Shown: piece by piece, positions 54,932-64,000 of the stretch
Layout of the letters: each line of letters starts with the position of its first letter
Numbering within the stretch: position 1 is the first letter of the stretch
Source of the DNA: Chitinophagales bacterium
GTDB taxonomy: Bacteria; Bacteroidota; Bacteroidia; Chitinophagales; JADIYW01
DNA: 64,000 nucleotides
Reading direction: 5' to 3'
Assembly: GCA_020636545.1 (NCBI GenBank)
Contig: JACJXS010000011.1
Span: 1 to 64,000, forward strand
The notes under the pieces: model-generated
The model's database searches: none
What the model was told of the DNA's origin: nothing
Seen by the model: only the letters and a program-made list of their open reading frames with translations
Program-made: the position numbers and the translations under genes

Positions 54932-56764
54932 ATGAAAAAATTACCAAAACTATCGCTGTTATTATTTTTAATAGGATTATTATTGACTTGGAGTTGCAAA
55001 AAAGACAATCAGAGAAAGCCCGATGACCCTGTAAAGGACATCAAAAAAGCCACTAATGTATTTGAAGTGGACAAACAGACCGACCAAAAGCTGATGGAAC
55101 TTAAAGATGATGAAATTGTTTTTAACGGCAATACAGCACAGTTAGACAGTGTTAAAGTGGGTAGCATTATAATATCTGGCACCACAGAAAATGCACCAGA
55201 TGGTTACCTTAGAAAAGTAACGGGCATAGAAAAAAATGGTTCCGAGTATGTTTTTGCCACAGAGGAAGCCGCTTTAACAGAAGCATTTGAGAATTTAGAT
55301 ATAGATTATACTTATACTTTTAGTGATGCAGACTCCAACAAACGAACAGAGGCATTTGAAATAAAAATACCAACACCAAATGTTATTTTATATGATGCAG
55401 ATGCTAACCATTCTACTGTTTATGACCAGTTAAAGTTTAATGGAAATATTGTTATAAAGCCAAGCATTGATATTAAAATAAGAATTAGAAATTTTAAATT
55501 AGAATATGCCTTGGTGGGCGGAAAAATGGGTTATGAAACAGACCTATCTACTAATTTTGGTGGTAATGTAGCCAGTTTTACAAAATCTATGAAATTATAC
55601 GAACAAATTATGGGTGCCTTTACAATACCTGGAACACCTATTGTTGTAACACCTACCATAAGTGTAAATTTAGGAGCAAAAGGAAATATTAGTGCAGAGT
55701 TGAGCTATTTACAATCTTCTACAGGCAATGCAGGAGCTTATTTACAATACATAAATGGAGCATGGAGTACAGGTTCTGTAAAAGAAATGGAAACAGAAAC
55801 AAGTTTTTCTGGATTTTCTGGCAATGCAAGTATGGAAACTTACTTGTCTCCTGCAATTAATTTAAAGTTTTATGGTTCAGATTGGGCTAAAGGCAGTGTT
55901 TTTATAAAGGCTTATGCCACAATAGGAGCACAAGCAATACCCTATAAACCTTGCGAGCTAAAAGCAGGTGTAAGTGGAGGAGCAGAAGCTAATCTTGCAT
56001 TTTTTGGCAGACAATTTGCCAGTGCAAGCTACCCCGATGTTTTTGATTTTAATAAAACACTATATACTTGCAGTGCTATACCACCTGTTAATACCAATCC
56101 TTACTTAAACCCAAGCCTTACCTACGGTAGCGTTACAGACATAGAGGGCAATAAATATGCCACCATACAAATAGGCTACCAAATATGGATGGCAGAAAAC
56201 TTGCGTACCACCAAATACAACGATGGCACAGCAATACCAAATGTAACAGACAATACCGCTTGGAAAAACCTAACCACAGGAGCTTATACTGTATATAATT
56301 TCTCTCCTGAAAATGAGGCTATTTACGGTAAGTTATACAACTGGTATGCAGTAAACACAGGCAAATTATGCCCGCAAGGCTGGCATATACCAACCGAAGC
56401 CGAATGGACACAATTAAATACGTATTTAGGCTCTAATGCTGGTAAAAAAATGAAATCTACAGGCTATAAAATAGACAGTACAGGCTTATGGGAATATGGA
56501 GGCAATTACGAAGGTACTAACGAAAGCGGTTTTACAGGTCTTCCAGGTGGCTACCGTTCTAATAGTGGTTCTTTTTACTTGAACGGGAGTTATGGATTTT
56601 TTTGGAGTTCTACTGAAACAGGCAATAAGAATAACAGCAAATGGTTGAGATTATCTTCTGGACAGAATTCTGCTCCAATTGGTACTGCAGATGGTTGGAG
56701 TAATGGAGGAAGTTCTTCCTACAATCAAAGAGATGGTTATAGTTGTCGTTGTGTAAAAGATTAG
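54932..56764 (+). CDS. FISUMP-domain lipoprotein
   Basis: 610 residues. Signal peptide II: PKLSLLLFLIGLLLTWSC, with lipobox Cys near residue 22. Residues ~70-385 form a beta-rich region of unknown family (GGKMGYETDLSTNFGGNVAS). From ~400 the FISUMP domain is clear: VTDIEGNKYATIQIGYQIWM, AENLRTTKYNDG, GKLYNWYAVNTGKLCPQGWH, PTEAEWTQLNTYL, FFWSSTETGNKNNSKWLRLS and YSCRCVKD. FISUMP proteins are abundant Bacteroidota/Fibrobacter surface proteins of unknown function. It follows an XRE gene divergently. Confidence 0.86.
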   Translation: MKKLPKLSLLLFLIGLLLTWSCKKDNQRKPDDPVKDIKKATNVFEVDKQTDQKLMELKDDEIVFNGNTAQLDSVKVGSIIISGTTENAPDGYLRKVTGIEKNGSEYVFATEEAALTEAFENLDIDYTYTFSDADSNKRTEAFEIKIPTPNVILYDADANHSTVYDQLKFNGNIVIKPSIDIKIRIRNFKLEYALVGGKMGYETDLSTNFGGNVASFTKSMKLYEQIMGAFTIPGTPIVVTPTISVNLGAKGNISAELSYLQSSTGNAGAYLQYINGAWSTGSVKEMETETSFSGFSGNASMETYLSPAINLKFYGSDWAKGSVFIKAYATIGAQAIPYKPCELKAGVSGGAEANLAFFGRQFASASYPDVFDFNKTLYTCSAIPPVNTNPYLNPSLTYGSVTDIEGNKYATIQIGYQIWMAENLRTTKYNDGTAIPNVTDNTAWKNLTTGAYTVYNFSPENEAIYGKLYNWYAVNTGKLCPQGWHIPTEAEWTQLNTYLGSNAGKKMKSTGYKIDSTGLWEYGGNYEGTNESGFTGLPGGYRSNSGSFYLNGSYGFFWSSTETGNKNNSKWLRLSSGQNSAPIGTADGWSNGGSSSYNQRDGYSCRCVKD

Positions 56765-56894
56765 AGTAAGAAAAATGATATGGGAAAACAATGTGTATAT
56801 TATAGGAAAAAAAGAGCACCATGAAGAGTGTATTGTTATGCATCTAAAATCTAAAACATAAACCCAATATTAATAATTTAAAAAATAAATAAAA

Positions 56895-57449
56895 ATGACA
56901 CGAATAATTTTAATACTAACACTAATTTTTGGACTTAATTCATTTCTAACAGCACAATCAGTTCCCGAACCGGAATTTGCTATGCGACCTTATTACTTAG
57001 GTACAGATAATACTTTAAAAAATTTAGAAAGAGTTGATGCCCAGTTTGATTTTAAGGCAAAAGTATATGCAGGAACTGAGATTTATTATACTGCTTTTGG
57101 AAAAGCATCTGATATTAGATTCTCTAAAGATGCACTGCCTCAATTTATCATCAAAGTTGAGCAAGGTGTAGATCCTTATGAAATGATTTCATTAGGCAAA
57201 GCAGAAATAAAAAAAGACCGCAGAAGATTTTTACAGAGTCGTATGGCTAAAACAGGAAAAACTAAGGATGTAAGTGGAGCATATTTAGAGCTTGAATTTA
57301 AAAAAATTAGAGACGGACTATTTGAAATAATTCTTCCTAATAATATTGAAGTTGGAGAGTATGCATTTATGCCAATTTCTAAAGATAGTGGAAATATATT
57401 TGCATCTTATGGTTCAAAAGCAAAAATAACCTGCTTTGGAATTGATTAA
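56895..57449 (+). CDS. hypothetical secreted protein
   Basis: 184 residues with signal peptide ILILTLIFGLNSFLTAQ. The mature part starts SVPEPEFAMRPYYLGTDNTL and later has SLGKAEIKKDRRRFLQSRMA and EVGEYAFMPISKDSGNIFAS. Proteins with this pattern occur in Bacteroidota, but I cannot name a function. It lies 130 bp after the lipoprotein gene; between them is no clear gene. A strong terminator follows, so it closes the module. Confidence 0.7.
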   Translation: MTRIILILTLIFGLNSFLTAQSVPEPEFAMRPYYLGTDNTLKNLERVDAQFDFKAKVYAGTEIYYTAFGKASDIRFSKDALPQFIIKVEQGVDPYEMISLGKAEIKKDRRRFLQSRMAKTGKTKDVSGAYLELEFKKIRDGLFEIILPNNIEVGEYAFMPISKDSGNIFASYGSKAKITCFGID

Positions 57450-57494
57450 AAAGAATTAGAGAGTATTTTTAATAGCCTACAACAATAACACCTA

Positions 57495-57537
57495 AACTGC
57501 TTTAGCCAAAATATTTTGGCTAAAGCAGTTTTTCTTT
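57495..57537 (+). terminator. rho-independent terminator
   Basis: AACTGCTTTAGCCAAAATAT and its inverse ATTTTGGCTAAAGCAGTT form an 18-bp perfect stem followed by TTTCTTTT. It ends the FISUMP/secreted-protein transcript before icmF. Confidence 0.9.
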
Positions 57538-57566
57538 TGCTCTGTTATCCTACAAAATAAACTGTT

Positions 57567-57574
57567 TATATTTG
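57567..57574 (+). promoter_or_regulatory. -7 box TATATTTG upstream of icmF
   Basis: Matches TAnnTTTG about 70 bp before the icmF ATG. No clear TTTG is found at the proper -33 distance, so support is moderate. Confidence 0.4.
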
Positions 57575-57643
57575 TATAATGGAAAATAAGGATTTTAAAC
57601 TATCTAAATTCATTTTTTAAAGTATATTACTTAATTTTACAAT

Positions 57644-60600
57644 ATGCAAAATCCGACACCATATCAGCCTAAAAACAAAATTAGAATAGTAACCGCAGCT
57701 TCTCTTTTTGACGGTCATGATGTTGCTATCAATATTATGCGTAGAATTATGCAGTCTTCGGGTGCTGAAGTGATACATCTTGGACACAATCGAAGTGTAA
57801 AAGAGATTGTGGACTGTGCCATTCAAGAAGATGCAAATGCTATTGCTATTACATCTTATCAAGGTGGTCATGTTCGCTTCTTGAAATATATGTATGATTT
57901 GTTGCAAGAGCAAAATAGCAATCAAATTAAAATTGTTGGCGGTGGTGGAGGAACTATTTTACCATCAGAAATTGAAGAATTAGAACAATATGGCATAGAT
58001 AAAATTTATTCGCCAGATGATGGTCGTGAAATGGGTTTGCAAGGTATGATAAATGAAGTATTAGAAATTGCAGATTTCGCGACAGGAAAAGATATTAGTT
58101 TGGATACTGAATTATTAAAACAAAAAAATACCAAACAAATTGCACAACTAATTTCTTGTGCTGAAAATTTCCCTAAGGAATTTGAAAAAACAGCAGCTCA
58201 AATCTCATCTCTCACTGCTCACAATCAAACTCCAATTCTCGGAATTACTGGAACTGGCGGTGCTGGAAAGTCATCTCTAACCGATGAGATAGTACGCAGA
58301 TTTTTATTAGATTTTCCAGATAAAACCGTAGCGATTATTTCCATTGACCCATCACGAAGAAAAACTGGAGGAGCCTTATTGGGCGATAGAATCCGAATGA
58401 ATAGTATCAATAATGAACGTGTTTTTATGCGTTCGATGGCAACTCGTCAAACCAATGCTTCTATTTCTAAAGATGTTCAAGATGCTATCCAGATTTTAAA
58501 AGCTGCTGCTTATGATTTAATCATTGTTGAAACTTCTGGAATTGGGCAGAGTGGTACTGAAATTATTGATATTGCTGATGTTTTCTTATATGTGATGACA
58601 CCTGAATTTGGAGCTGCTTCACAATTGGAAAAAATTGATATGTTGGATTATGCAGATATTGTTGCTATCAATAAATTTGATAAGCGAGGAGCTCAAGATG
58701 CTTTAAGAGATGTCAAAAAACAGTACCAACGCAATAGAAACCTATGGGATAAAAATCCTGATGAAATGCCTGTTTTTGGTAGTATTGCAGCCCAATTTAA
58801 TGATCCAGGAACTAATGAACTATATCTAAATCTAATTCAAACAATCATTACGAAGACAAAAGTAGATTGGCGTAGTCAATTAAATTTAAAAACTGGAAAT
58901 TCTGAAAAAATCTATATTATTCCACCAAACAGAACACGCTATTTATCTGAAATTGTAAAGACAAATAAAGATTATGATGTTTGGGTCAATGAACAAGCTG
59001 AAATTGCAAACGCACTTTATGCTTTGGATAGAGTTCAGTCTATTGTTCAGAGTTCACAGTCCAATAAGAACCAAGAATCAAGAACCAAGAACCAAGAACT
59101 ATTACCGATTGACCAATTAAGGAATGAACAACAACAAAAACTGCATCATGATTGTAAACAAATTTTAGACAATTGGACAGAGAAAGTTCAATCTTATAAA
59201 AATAAAGAGTTTGTATTTAAAGTTCGTGATAAAGAAATAAAAATTAAAACACATACCACTTCATTATCGCATCAAGAAATACCAAAAGTGGCACTTCCAA
59301 AATACACAGCTTGGGGTGATATTTTGAAATGGAATTTGCAAGAAAATGTACCAGGTAGTTTTCCATATACTGCTGGTGTCTTTCCTTTCAAAAGAGAAAA
59401 TGAAGATCCTACAAGAATGTTTGCTGGAGAAGGTGGTCCTGAAAGAACCAATAAACGTTTTCATTATGTGTCTTTAGGTTTGCCTGCAAAAAGGTTATCA
59501 ACTGCGTTTGATAGTGTTACTTTATATGGCAACAATCCAGATTTACGACCTGATATTTATGGAAAAATCGGTAATTCAGGCGTTTCAATTTGTACGCTAG
59601 ATGATGCTAAAAAACTGTATTCTGGATTTGATTTATGCAGTCCGACAACATCAGTTTCTATGACGATTAATGGACCAGCACCAACAATTTGTGCATTTTT
59701 TATGAATGCTGCAATCGACCAACAATGTGAAAAGTATATCAAGGAAAATAATTTAACTACAATAGTAGAACAAAAGATTGATGCAATTTATAAAGCAAAA
59801 AATGTCACTCGTCCTTGTTATTATGGAAAATTACCTGAAGGTAATGACGGTTTAGGTTTGATGCTTTTAGGCGTTACAGGCGACCAAGTTTTAGAAAAAG
59901 ATATTTATGAAAAAATAAAAAAATATACACTTTCTCAAGTTCGAGGAACTGTCCAAGCTGATATTTTAAAAGAAGATCAAGCACAAAACACTTGTATCTT
60001 TTCTACAGAGTTTTCATTAAAATTGATGGGTGATGTACAAAGCTATTTTGTAGAAAATAAAGTACGTAATTTTTATTCTGTTTCAATTTCTGGTTATCAT
60101 ATTGCCGAAGCTGGAGCGAACCCAATATCTCAGCTGGCATTTACATTAGCCAATGGCTTTACATTTGTAGAATATTATTTATCCAGAGGAATGCATATCG
60201 ATGATTTTGCACCAAACTTATCGTTCTTTTTCTCCAATGGTATAGACCCAGAGTATGCTGTAATAGGTCGTGTTGCTCGAAAAATATGGGCAAAAGCAAT
60301 GAAATATTTGTACAAAGGCGATGAAAGAAGTCAGAAATTAAAATATCATGTACAAACATCTGGAAGAAGCTTACACGCTCAAGAAATAAGTTTTAATGAT
60401 ATTCGTACAACATTGCAAGCATTGTATGCTATTTATGATAACTGCAATTCCTTACATACCAATGCTTATGATGAAGCAATTACCACACCAACCGAAGAAA
60501 GTGTGCGTAGAGCAATGGCAATTCAATTAATTATCAATAAAGAATTAGGGTTGGCAAAAAATGAAAATCCTTTACAAGGTTCTTTTATTATTGAAGAATT

Positions 60601-61042
60601 GACTGATTTGGTAGAAGAAGCAGTTTATACAGAATTTGAGAGAATGACGGAGCGTGGAGGTGTTTTGGGAGCAATGGAAACTATGTATCAACGTGGAAAA
60701 ATTCAGGAAGAAAGTATGTATTATGAAAACTTGAAACATACAGGAAATTATCCAATTATTGGTGTAAATACTTTTTTATCCTCAAAAGGTTCACCAACTG
60801 TAATTCCAGATGAAGTGATAAGAAGTACCGATGAAGAAAAAAATAATCAGATTGATAATTTGAATGCACTGCATCAACGAAATGAAAATGATTCGATAAA
60901 GCTTCTAAAAACATTACAACAAACAGCATTAGAAAATAAAAATGTATTTGAAGTCTTAATGGAAACAGTAAAATATTGCAGTTTAGGACAAATTACTCAA
61001 GCACTTTTTGAAGTTGGTGGTCAGTATAGAAGAAATATGTAG
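57644..61042 (+). CDS. icmF: fused isobutyryl-CoA mutase IcmF
   Basis: A 1132-residue three-part protein. Residues ~12-140 form the B12-binding domain ([36 protein letters not shown]). Next is a MeaB-like G-protein chaperone with P-loop [19 protein letters not shown] (~198-216) and [21 protein letters not shown] mutase barrel follows from ~540 ([40 protein letters not shown]). The order B12-GTPase-mutase is diagnostic of IcmF, which interconverts isobutyryl- and n-butyryl-CoA and repairs its own cofactor; some act on other acyl-CoAs. The linker near residues 465-490 contains repeat-like sequence. Confidence 0.95.
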   Translation: MQNPTPYQPKNKIRIVTAASLFDGHDVAINIMRRIMQSSGAEVIHLGHNRSVKEIVDCAIQEDANAIAITSYQGGHVRFLKYMYDLLQEQNSNQIKIVGGGGGTILPSEIEELEQYGIDKIYSPDDGREMGLQGMINEVLEIADFATGKDISLDTELLKQKNTKQIAQLISCAENFPKEFEKTAAQISSLTAHNQTPILGITGTGGAGKSSLTDEIVRRFLLDFPDKTVAIISIDPSRRKTGGALLGDRIRMNSINNERVFMRSMATRQTNASISKDVQDAIQILKAAAYDLIIVETSGIGQSGTEIIDIADVFLYVMTPEFGAASQLEKIDMLDYADIVAINKFDKRGAQDALRDVKKQYQRNRNLWDKNPDEMPVFGSIAAQFNDPGTNELYLNLIQTIITKTKVDWRSQLNLKTGNSEKIYIIPPNRTRYLSEIVKTNKDYDVWVNEQAEIANALYALDRVQSIVQSSQSNKNQESRTKNQELLPIDQLRNEQQQKLHHDCKQILDNWTEKVQSYKNKEFVFKVRDKEIKIKTHTTSLSHQEIPKVALPKYTAWGDILKWNLQENVPGSFPYTAGVFPFKRENEDPTRMFAGEGGPERTNKRFHYVSLGLPAKRLSTAFDSVTLYGNNPDLRPDIYGKIGNSGVSICTLDDAKKLYSGFDLCSPTTSVSMTINGPAPTICAFFMNAAIDQQCEKYIKENNLTTIVEQKIDAIYKAKNVTRPCYYGKLPEGNDGLGLMLLGVTGDQVLEKDIYEKIKKYTLSQVRGTVQADILKEDQAQNTCIFSTEFSLKLMGDVQSYFVENKVRNFYSVSISGYHIAEAGANPISQLAFTLANGFTFVEYYLSRGMHIDDFAPNLSFFFSNGIDPEYAVIGRVARKIWAKAMKYLYKGDERSQKLKYHVQTSGRSLHAQEISFNDIRTTLQALYAIYDNCNSLHTNAYDEAITTPTEESVRRAMAIQLIINKELGLAKNENPLQGSFIIEELTDLVEEAVYTEFERMTERGGVLGAMETMYQRGKIQEESMYYENLKHTGNYPIIGVNTFLSSKGSPTVIPDEVIRSTDEEKNNQIDNLNALHQRNENDSIKLLKTLQQTALENKNVFEVLMETVKYCSLGQITQALFEVGGQYRRNM
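59066..59100 (+). repeat. AACCAAGA-type tandem repeat inside the icmF coding sequence
   Basis: AAGAACCAAGAATCAAGAAC continues with CAAGAACCAAGAACT, giving 4 to 5 copies of a ~7-bp word. It translates to [13 protein letters not shown] in the linker between the GTPase and mutase domains. The same words (GAACCAAGA, GAATCAAGA) characterise the dispersed family A repeats at 5.5-8 kb and 11.5 kb. Confidence 0.7.
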
Positions 61043-61049
61043 GCATTGA

Positions 61050-61089
61050 AATAAGCAGCTTGTTGATATCAACCAACAATATGCTTATT
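61050..61089. terminator. bidirectional terminator-like hairpin between icmF and the dioxygenase gene
   Basis: AATAAGCA pairs with TGCTTATT and, inside it, TTGTTG pairs with CAACAA around an eight-base loop. It lies between convergent genes, and T/A-rich ends suit termination both ways. The inner TTGTTG...CAACAA also resembles the palindromes at 5615-5760. Confidence 0.6.
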
Positions 61090-61101
61090 CTATCAAAGAT
61101 T

Positions 61102-62061
61102 CTAAATTAATGCAGGGCGTTCACTAATTTCATGGTAACATATTACATCTTTTGTGAAATAGTGAGTTACCATACTTTTCCTCGTTAATTTAGGGTTTTG
61201 AATAGGTAAGCCTCTATGAATTAAGTTGCTATGCCAAATTAACACATCTCCTTTCTTTGCAGTTAGAATTGAAGGTTTAAGATGATTGTCTTTTATCAAT
61301 TTCGCTGTTTTAATTTCATGTTTTAAATTTGCATTTGCATCAAGAAAAAGAAAATTATTTTTTGCTCCAATATCTTTATTGGTTAAGTAGGGTAATTGAT
61401 GAGAACCTGGATAATATGCTATCGCTCCTGCTTCTAATTGAATATCTTCTAAAGCAATCCAAGCCGCAATTAAATTTCCTTGTGGATATGTACTCATGTG
61501 AATAGCATCACTATGCGGAGCTTGTTCACTACCTTGAATAAAATTTATAGTTTGGAACGGGATTACTGGGTTTTCTAAAATAAATTCTAAAATTGATTTT
61601 AGTCTTGAATCTTGAATTGTTTGGCGTATAATTTCAGAATATTGAAAAGCATTCATTACCTTTCTTTTGGTATAATTAAATTGCAACATTTCAGTTTCCA
61701 ATAGCAATTCAATTTCTTGATTAATTTTATCAATTATGGTGTCCTTATAAAATGAAGGCAAAACTAAAAAACCATTTTTATGCCAATCTAACAAAGCTGA
61801 TTGAACAGATTTGTCGAATTGCATATAAACTGGATGTTCCACTAATTTTTCTGGTGTAACAGGATAGTCCAACCAAGGTAATCGATTGGGTTTGCCTATA
61901 AAATCTTTTGAAGATATAGATGAATATACAGATTTATTTATACCAAATCTTTTATATAAATCTTTATTACGTTTGAGTTTTTGTCGATTGATATAATTAT
62001 AAATAAAATGCAACAAACGCAGGTTTCGCCAAAAGCCAGTATATGTTTGTATCCATTTCAT
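61102..62061 (-). CDS. phytanoyl-CoA dioxygenase (PhyH) family protein
   Basis: 319 residues of the Fe(II)/2-oxoglutarate oxygenase fold. Metal triad: His-x-Asp in QAPHSDAIHMSTYPQGN near residue 186 and the distal His in WHSNLIHRGLPIQNP near residue 280, with 2-oxoglutarate-binding Arg in KLTRKSMVTHYF. AIAYYPGSHQLPYL is the family's PGSH motif. The substrate is unknown; the family hydroxylates acyl-CoAs and many other small molecules. It lies 13 bp after accC on the same strand. Confidence 0.88.
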   Translation of the reverse strand: MKWIQTYTGFWRNLRLLHFIYNYINRQKLKRNKDLYKRFGINKSVYSSISSKDFIGKPNRLPWLDYPVTPEKLVEHPVYMQFDKSVQSALLDWHKNGFLVLPSFYKDTIIDKINQEIELLLETEMLQFNYTKRKVMNAFQYSEIIRQTIQDSRLKSILEFILENPVIPFQTINFIQGSEQAPHSDAIHMSTYPQGNLIAAWIALEDIQLEAGAIAYYPGSHQLPYLTNKDIGAKNNFLFLDANANLKHEIKTAKLIKDNHLKPSILTAKKGDVLIWHSNLIHRGLPIQNPKLTRKSMVTHYFTKDVICYHEISERPALI

Positions 62062-62074
62062 TTAGACAACAAGC

Positions 62075-63490
62075 CTATTTTTTATTAAATTGAGCGTATA
62101 AGCTTGCAGCCATAATACTTGCCATCTTCAATTCTTTCTGATTTATATTAGTTGGATGGAAATAATTATCAACAAATTTTGTATCAAAATCGCCTGAAAT
62201 AAAAGCAGGGTGGTTTAATACAAATTTTCCAAAACCTAAAGTTGTTTTAACTCCTTCAATTTTATAATCATCAATAGTATTTAATAATTTTTGGATTGCT
62301 GCATCTCGATTTTCTGCATGAGCAATTAATTTGGCAATCATTGGGTCATAATAAATTGGGATTTCCATACCTTCATCAAAACCATCATCAACTCGCACAC
62401 CATCACCAGTTGGAACTTGATATGTATCCAATGTTCCGATATCTGGTAGAAAATTATTGTTTGGATCTTCAGCATATACACGCAACTCAATTGAATGTCC
62501 ATTAATTTTTAAATCCTCTTGTGAAAAAGAAAGTGGCTTCCCTTCTGCAATTTGAATTTGTTCCTTAACTAAATCTTTTCCAGTAATCATTTCAGTAACT
62601 GGATGTTCTACTTGCAAACGAGTATTCATTTCCAAGAAATAGAAATCTAAATTATTATTGGCGATAAATTCTACAGTTCCTGCACCCACATAATTTACTG
62701 CTTTGGCAACATTCACTGCTGCTTCTCCCATTTTCTTACGAACTTCAGGTGTTAATAAAGCTGATGGAGCTTCCTCCACAACCTTTTGATGTCGGCGTTG
62801 TACAGAACATTCTCGTTCAAATAAATAAACGACATTACCATGTGCATCGCCTAAAACTTGGATTTCGATATGTCGAGGAGATTGTACAAACTTTTCAATA
62901 AAAACAGCACCATCACCAAATGCAGAAACAGCTTCTGAAACAGCTAAGTTCATTTGTTCTTCAAATTCTGCTTCATTTTCAACTACACGCATACCTTTTC
63001 CACCGCCACCTGCACTGGCTTTAATCAAAATTGGGAATCCAATTTCGGCTGCTAATTTTTTAGCTTCAGCAATATCTGTAATGGGTTGGTCTGTTCCAGG
63101 TACTAAAGGCACATTATATTTTCCGACAGCTTGTTTAGCTGCTAATTTACTGCCCATCACTTCTATTGCCAATACACTAGGTCCTATAAAAACAATACCA
63201 TTTTCTTCACACGCTTTTGCAAACTGAGCATTTTCAGAAAGAAAGCCATAACCTGGATGTACACCATCAACATTGAGTTGCTTGCATACTTTTATGATTT
63301 TATCTATATCCAAATAGGATTGCTTAGATGCAGGTTCTCCAATGCAAACCGCTTCGTCAGCAAAGCGTACATGAGGTGATTTTCTATCTGCTGTAGAATA
63401 TACTGCAACTGTAGCTATTCCCATTTTTTTACAAGTACGCATTACTCTCAATGCAATCTCTCCTCTATTAGCAACTAATATTTTTTTCAT
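62075..63490 (-). CDS. accC: biotin carboxylase subunit AccC
   Basis: ATP-grasp enzyme that carboxylates biotin for acetyl-CoA (or another acyl-CoA) carboxylase. Seen: KKILVANRGEIALRVMRTC, VDGVHPGYGFLSENAQF, the Gly-rich loop KASAGGGGKGMRVVENE, ERECSVQRRHQKVVEEAPSA and EMNTRLQVEHPVTEM. The 471 residues include no biotin-carrier domain, so a separate BCCP is needed; no accB is adjacent. ATG 63488-63490 is chosen over a TTG one codon earlier. Divergent from ccmB. Confidence 0.95.
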   Translation of the reverse strand: MKKILVANRGEIALRVMRTCKKMGIATVAVYSTADRKSPHVRFADEAVCIGEPASKQSYLDIDKIIKVCKQLNVDGVHPGYGFLSENAQFAKACEENGIVFIGPSVLAIEVMGSKLAAKQAVGKYNVPLVPGTDQPITDIAEAKKLAAEIGFPILIKASAGGGGKGMRVVENEAEFEEQMNLAVSEAVSAFGDGAVFIEKFVQSPRHIEIQVLGDAHGNVVYLFERECSVQRRHQKVVEEAPSALLTPEVRKKMGEAAVNVAKAVNYVGAGTVEFIANNNLDFYFLEMNTRLQVEHPVTEMITGKDLVKEQIQIAEGKPLSFSQEDLKINGHSIELRVYAEDPNNNFLPDIGTLDTYQVPTGDGVRVDDGFDEGMEIPIYYDPMIAKLIAHAENRDAAIQKLLNTIDDYKIEGVKTTLGFGKFVLNHPAFISGDFDTKFVDNYFHPTNINQKELKMASIMAASLYAQFNKK

Positions 63491-63519
63491 CAAGGCTAAA
63501 ATATGAAAATATATAGAAT

Positions 63520-63527
63520 TATCTTTG
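63520..63527 (+). promoter_or_regulatory. -7 box TATCTTTG upstream of ccmB
   Basis: Exact TAnnTTTG match whose last base is 7 bp before the ATG at 63535. It lies in the 44-bp gap to the divergent accC. Transcription would begin at or within a few bases of the start codon. No clear -33 element. Confidence 0.55.
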
Positions 63528-63534
63528 CAATCGC

Positions 63535-64000
63535 ATGGATTTGCAAATTATTTATATTTTGTTAAAAAAGGAGTTTTTATTGGAATGGCGTTCAAAAGCA
63601 TCAATAGGAAGCTTATTGGTACACGCATTAGCCACGATTTTTTTTATTTATATGATATTTAATGGAGATATCAACTTCATTACTTGGTTAGCACTTTTTT
63701 GGGTAATTAATTTATTTTCTGTTATTCAAATTACAGCACGAACATTCCAAAAAGATGCCAATGAACATTTTTATTATTTAAAACAACTAGCCTCTGCACA
63801 ACATATTATACTGTCTAAAATTATATACAATACGATATTTATTATCATCATATCCTTCATTGTATTTCTATTTATGCAATTATTCTTTTCACAGCAAGTT
63901 ACCTACTTGGGTATTTTTTCATTAACTATACTATTAGCATCTTTAGGCTTTTCGGCATTATTTTCATTACTATCAGGCATTTCAGCTAAAACACAAAACA
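63535..64000 (+). CDS. ccmB: heme exporter protein CcmB, 3'-truncated by window edge
   Basis: The 155 visible residues begin MDLQIIYILLKKEFLLEWRS, the typical CcmB N-terminus, with KASIGSLLVHALATIFFIYM as the first membrane helix. WLALFWVINLFSVIQITART and FYYLKQLASAQHIILSKIIY are further family blocks. CcmB is the membrane part of the ABC exporter CcmAB used in c-type cytochrome maturation. The frame stays open to the window end; about 65-70 residues are missing. Confidence 0.88.
   Translation, partial: MDLQIIYILLKKEFLLEWRSKASIGSLLVHALATIFFIYMIFNGDINFITWLALFWVINLFSVIQITARTFQKDANEHFYYLKQLASAQHIILSKIIYNTIFIIIISFIVFLFMQLFFSQQVTYLGIFSLTILLASLGFSALFSLLSGISAKTQN

Noticed and set aside
56765..56894. 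Very short open frame of ~28 codons between the lipoprotein and the secreted protein
   Set aside because: Too short to support, no family resemblance and no promoter or initiation context.

Overview
The window is AT-rich chromosomal DNA from a member of the Bacteroidota. The evidence is the short primary sigma factor without region 1.1, surface proteins with type IX secretion (T9SS) C-terminal sorting domains, TAnnTTTG-type -7 promoter boxes, a compact menaquinone operon with a short MenE, the amidase/MCE/OstA//LptD envelope cluster, and a FISUMP-domain lipoprotein. Class or family cannot be fixed from sequence reading alone; Chitinophagia-like is a guess.

Layout. 1-3.6 kb: menaquinone operon (menB 3' end, menA, menC, menE), meeting truB and a cysteine desulfurase on the other strand. 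5.4-12.1 kb: a plastic zone with a tandemly duplicated DUF6922/AbiEii-type nucleotidyltransferase pair (one toxin-like copy truncated), two frameshifted surface-protein genes, and large blocks of dispersed intergenic repeats. 12.1-18.9 kb: a 2256-residue mosaic surface protein. 19-25 kb: lpxA, a DnaQ-like exonuclease, comEC, a crotonase, kdsA, dapA. 25.2-25.8 kb: tRNA-Asp followed by a GIY-YIG nuclease gene and a partial repeat of the tRNA and its terminator. 26.4-36.8 kb: housekeeping and envelope block (rpoD, a glycosyltransferase, OstA-like protein, MCE protein, cell-wall amidase, LptD, DUF5989/SxtJ pair, ffh). 36.8-51.5 kb: ClC channel, mnmD, a secreted S8 protease, a hydrolase, rpe, DinB, Crp-like regulator, EVE protein, acnB. 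51.6-57.6 kb: a second plastic zone with palindromic repeat doublets, an AAA/DUF4143 ATPase, a truncated and diverged copy of the icmF 5' end, an XRE regulator with twin operator-like sites, and a FISUMP lipoprotein. 57.6-64 kb: icmF, a phytanoyl-CoA dioxygenase-like gene, accC and the start of ccmB.

How the genes fit together. lpxA and kdsA make lipid A and KDO precursors, and the OstA-like and LptD proteins probably move finished lipopolysaccharide to the outer membrane. The amidase and MCE proteins belong to the same envelope block. Menaquinone synthesis, acnB, the CcmB heme exporter and icmF/accC point to respiratory, acyl-CoA-based heterotrophic metabolism. Large T9SS-sorted proteins suggest a secreted protease and adhesins.

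The most interesting signals are (i) the tRNA-Asp / GIY-YIG / tRNA-fragment unit, which looks like a tiny tRNA-associated mobile element; (ii) the icmF 5'-end copy, whose differences are mostly synonymous, bracketing an XRE-FISUMP module; (iii) the duplicated DUF6922-nucleotidyltransferase pair; and (iv) several families of dispersed or palindromic repeats, one of which resembles a repeat stretch inside the icmF coding sequence. No CRISPR array, rRNA operon, transposase or integrase was seen.
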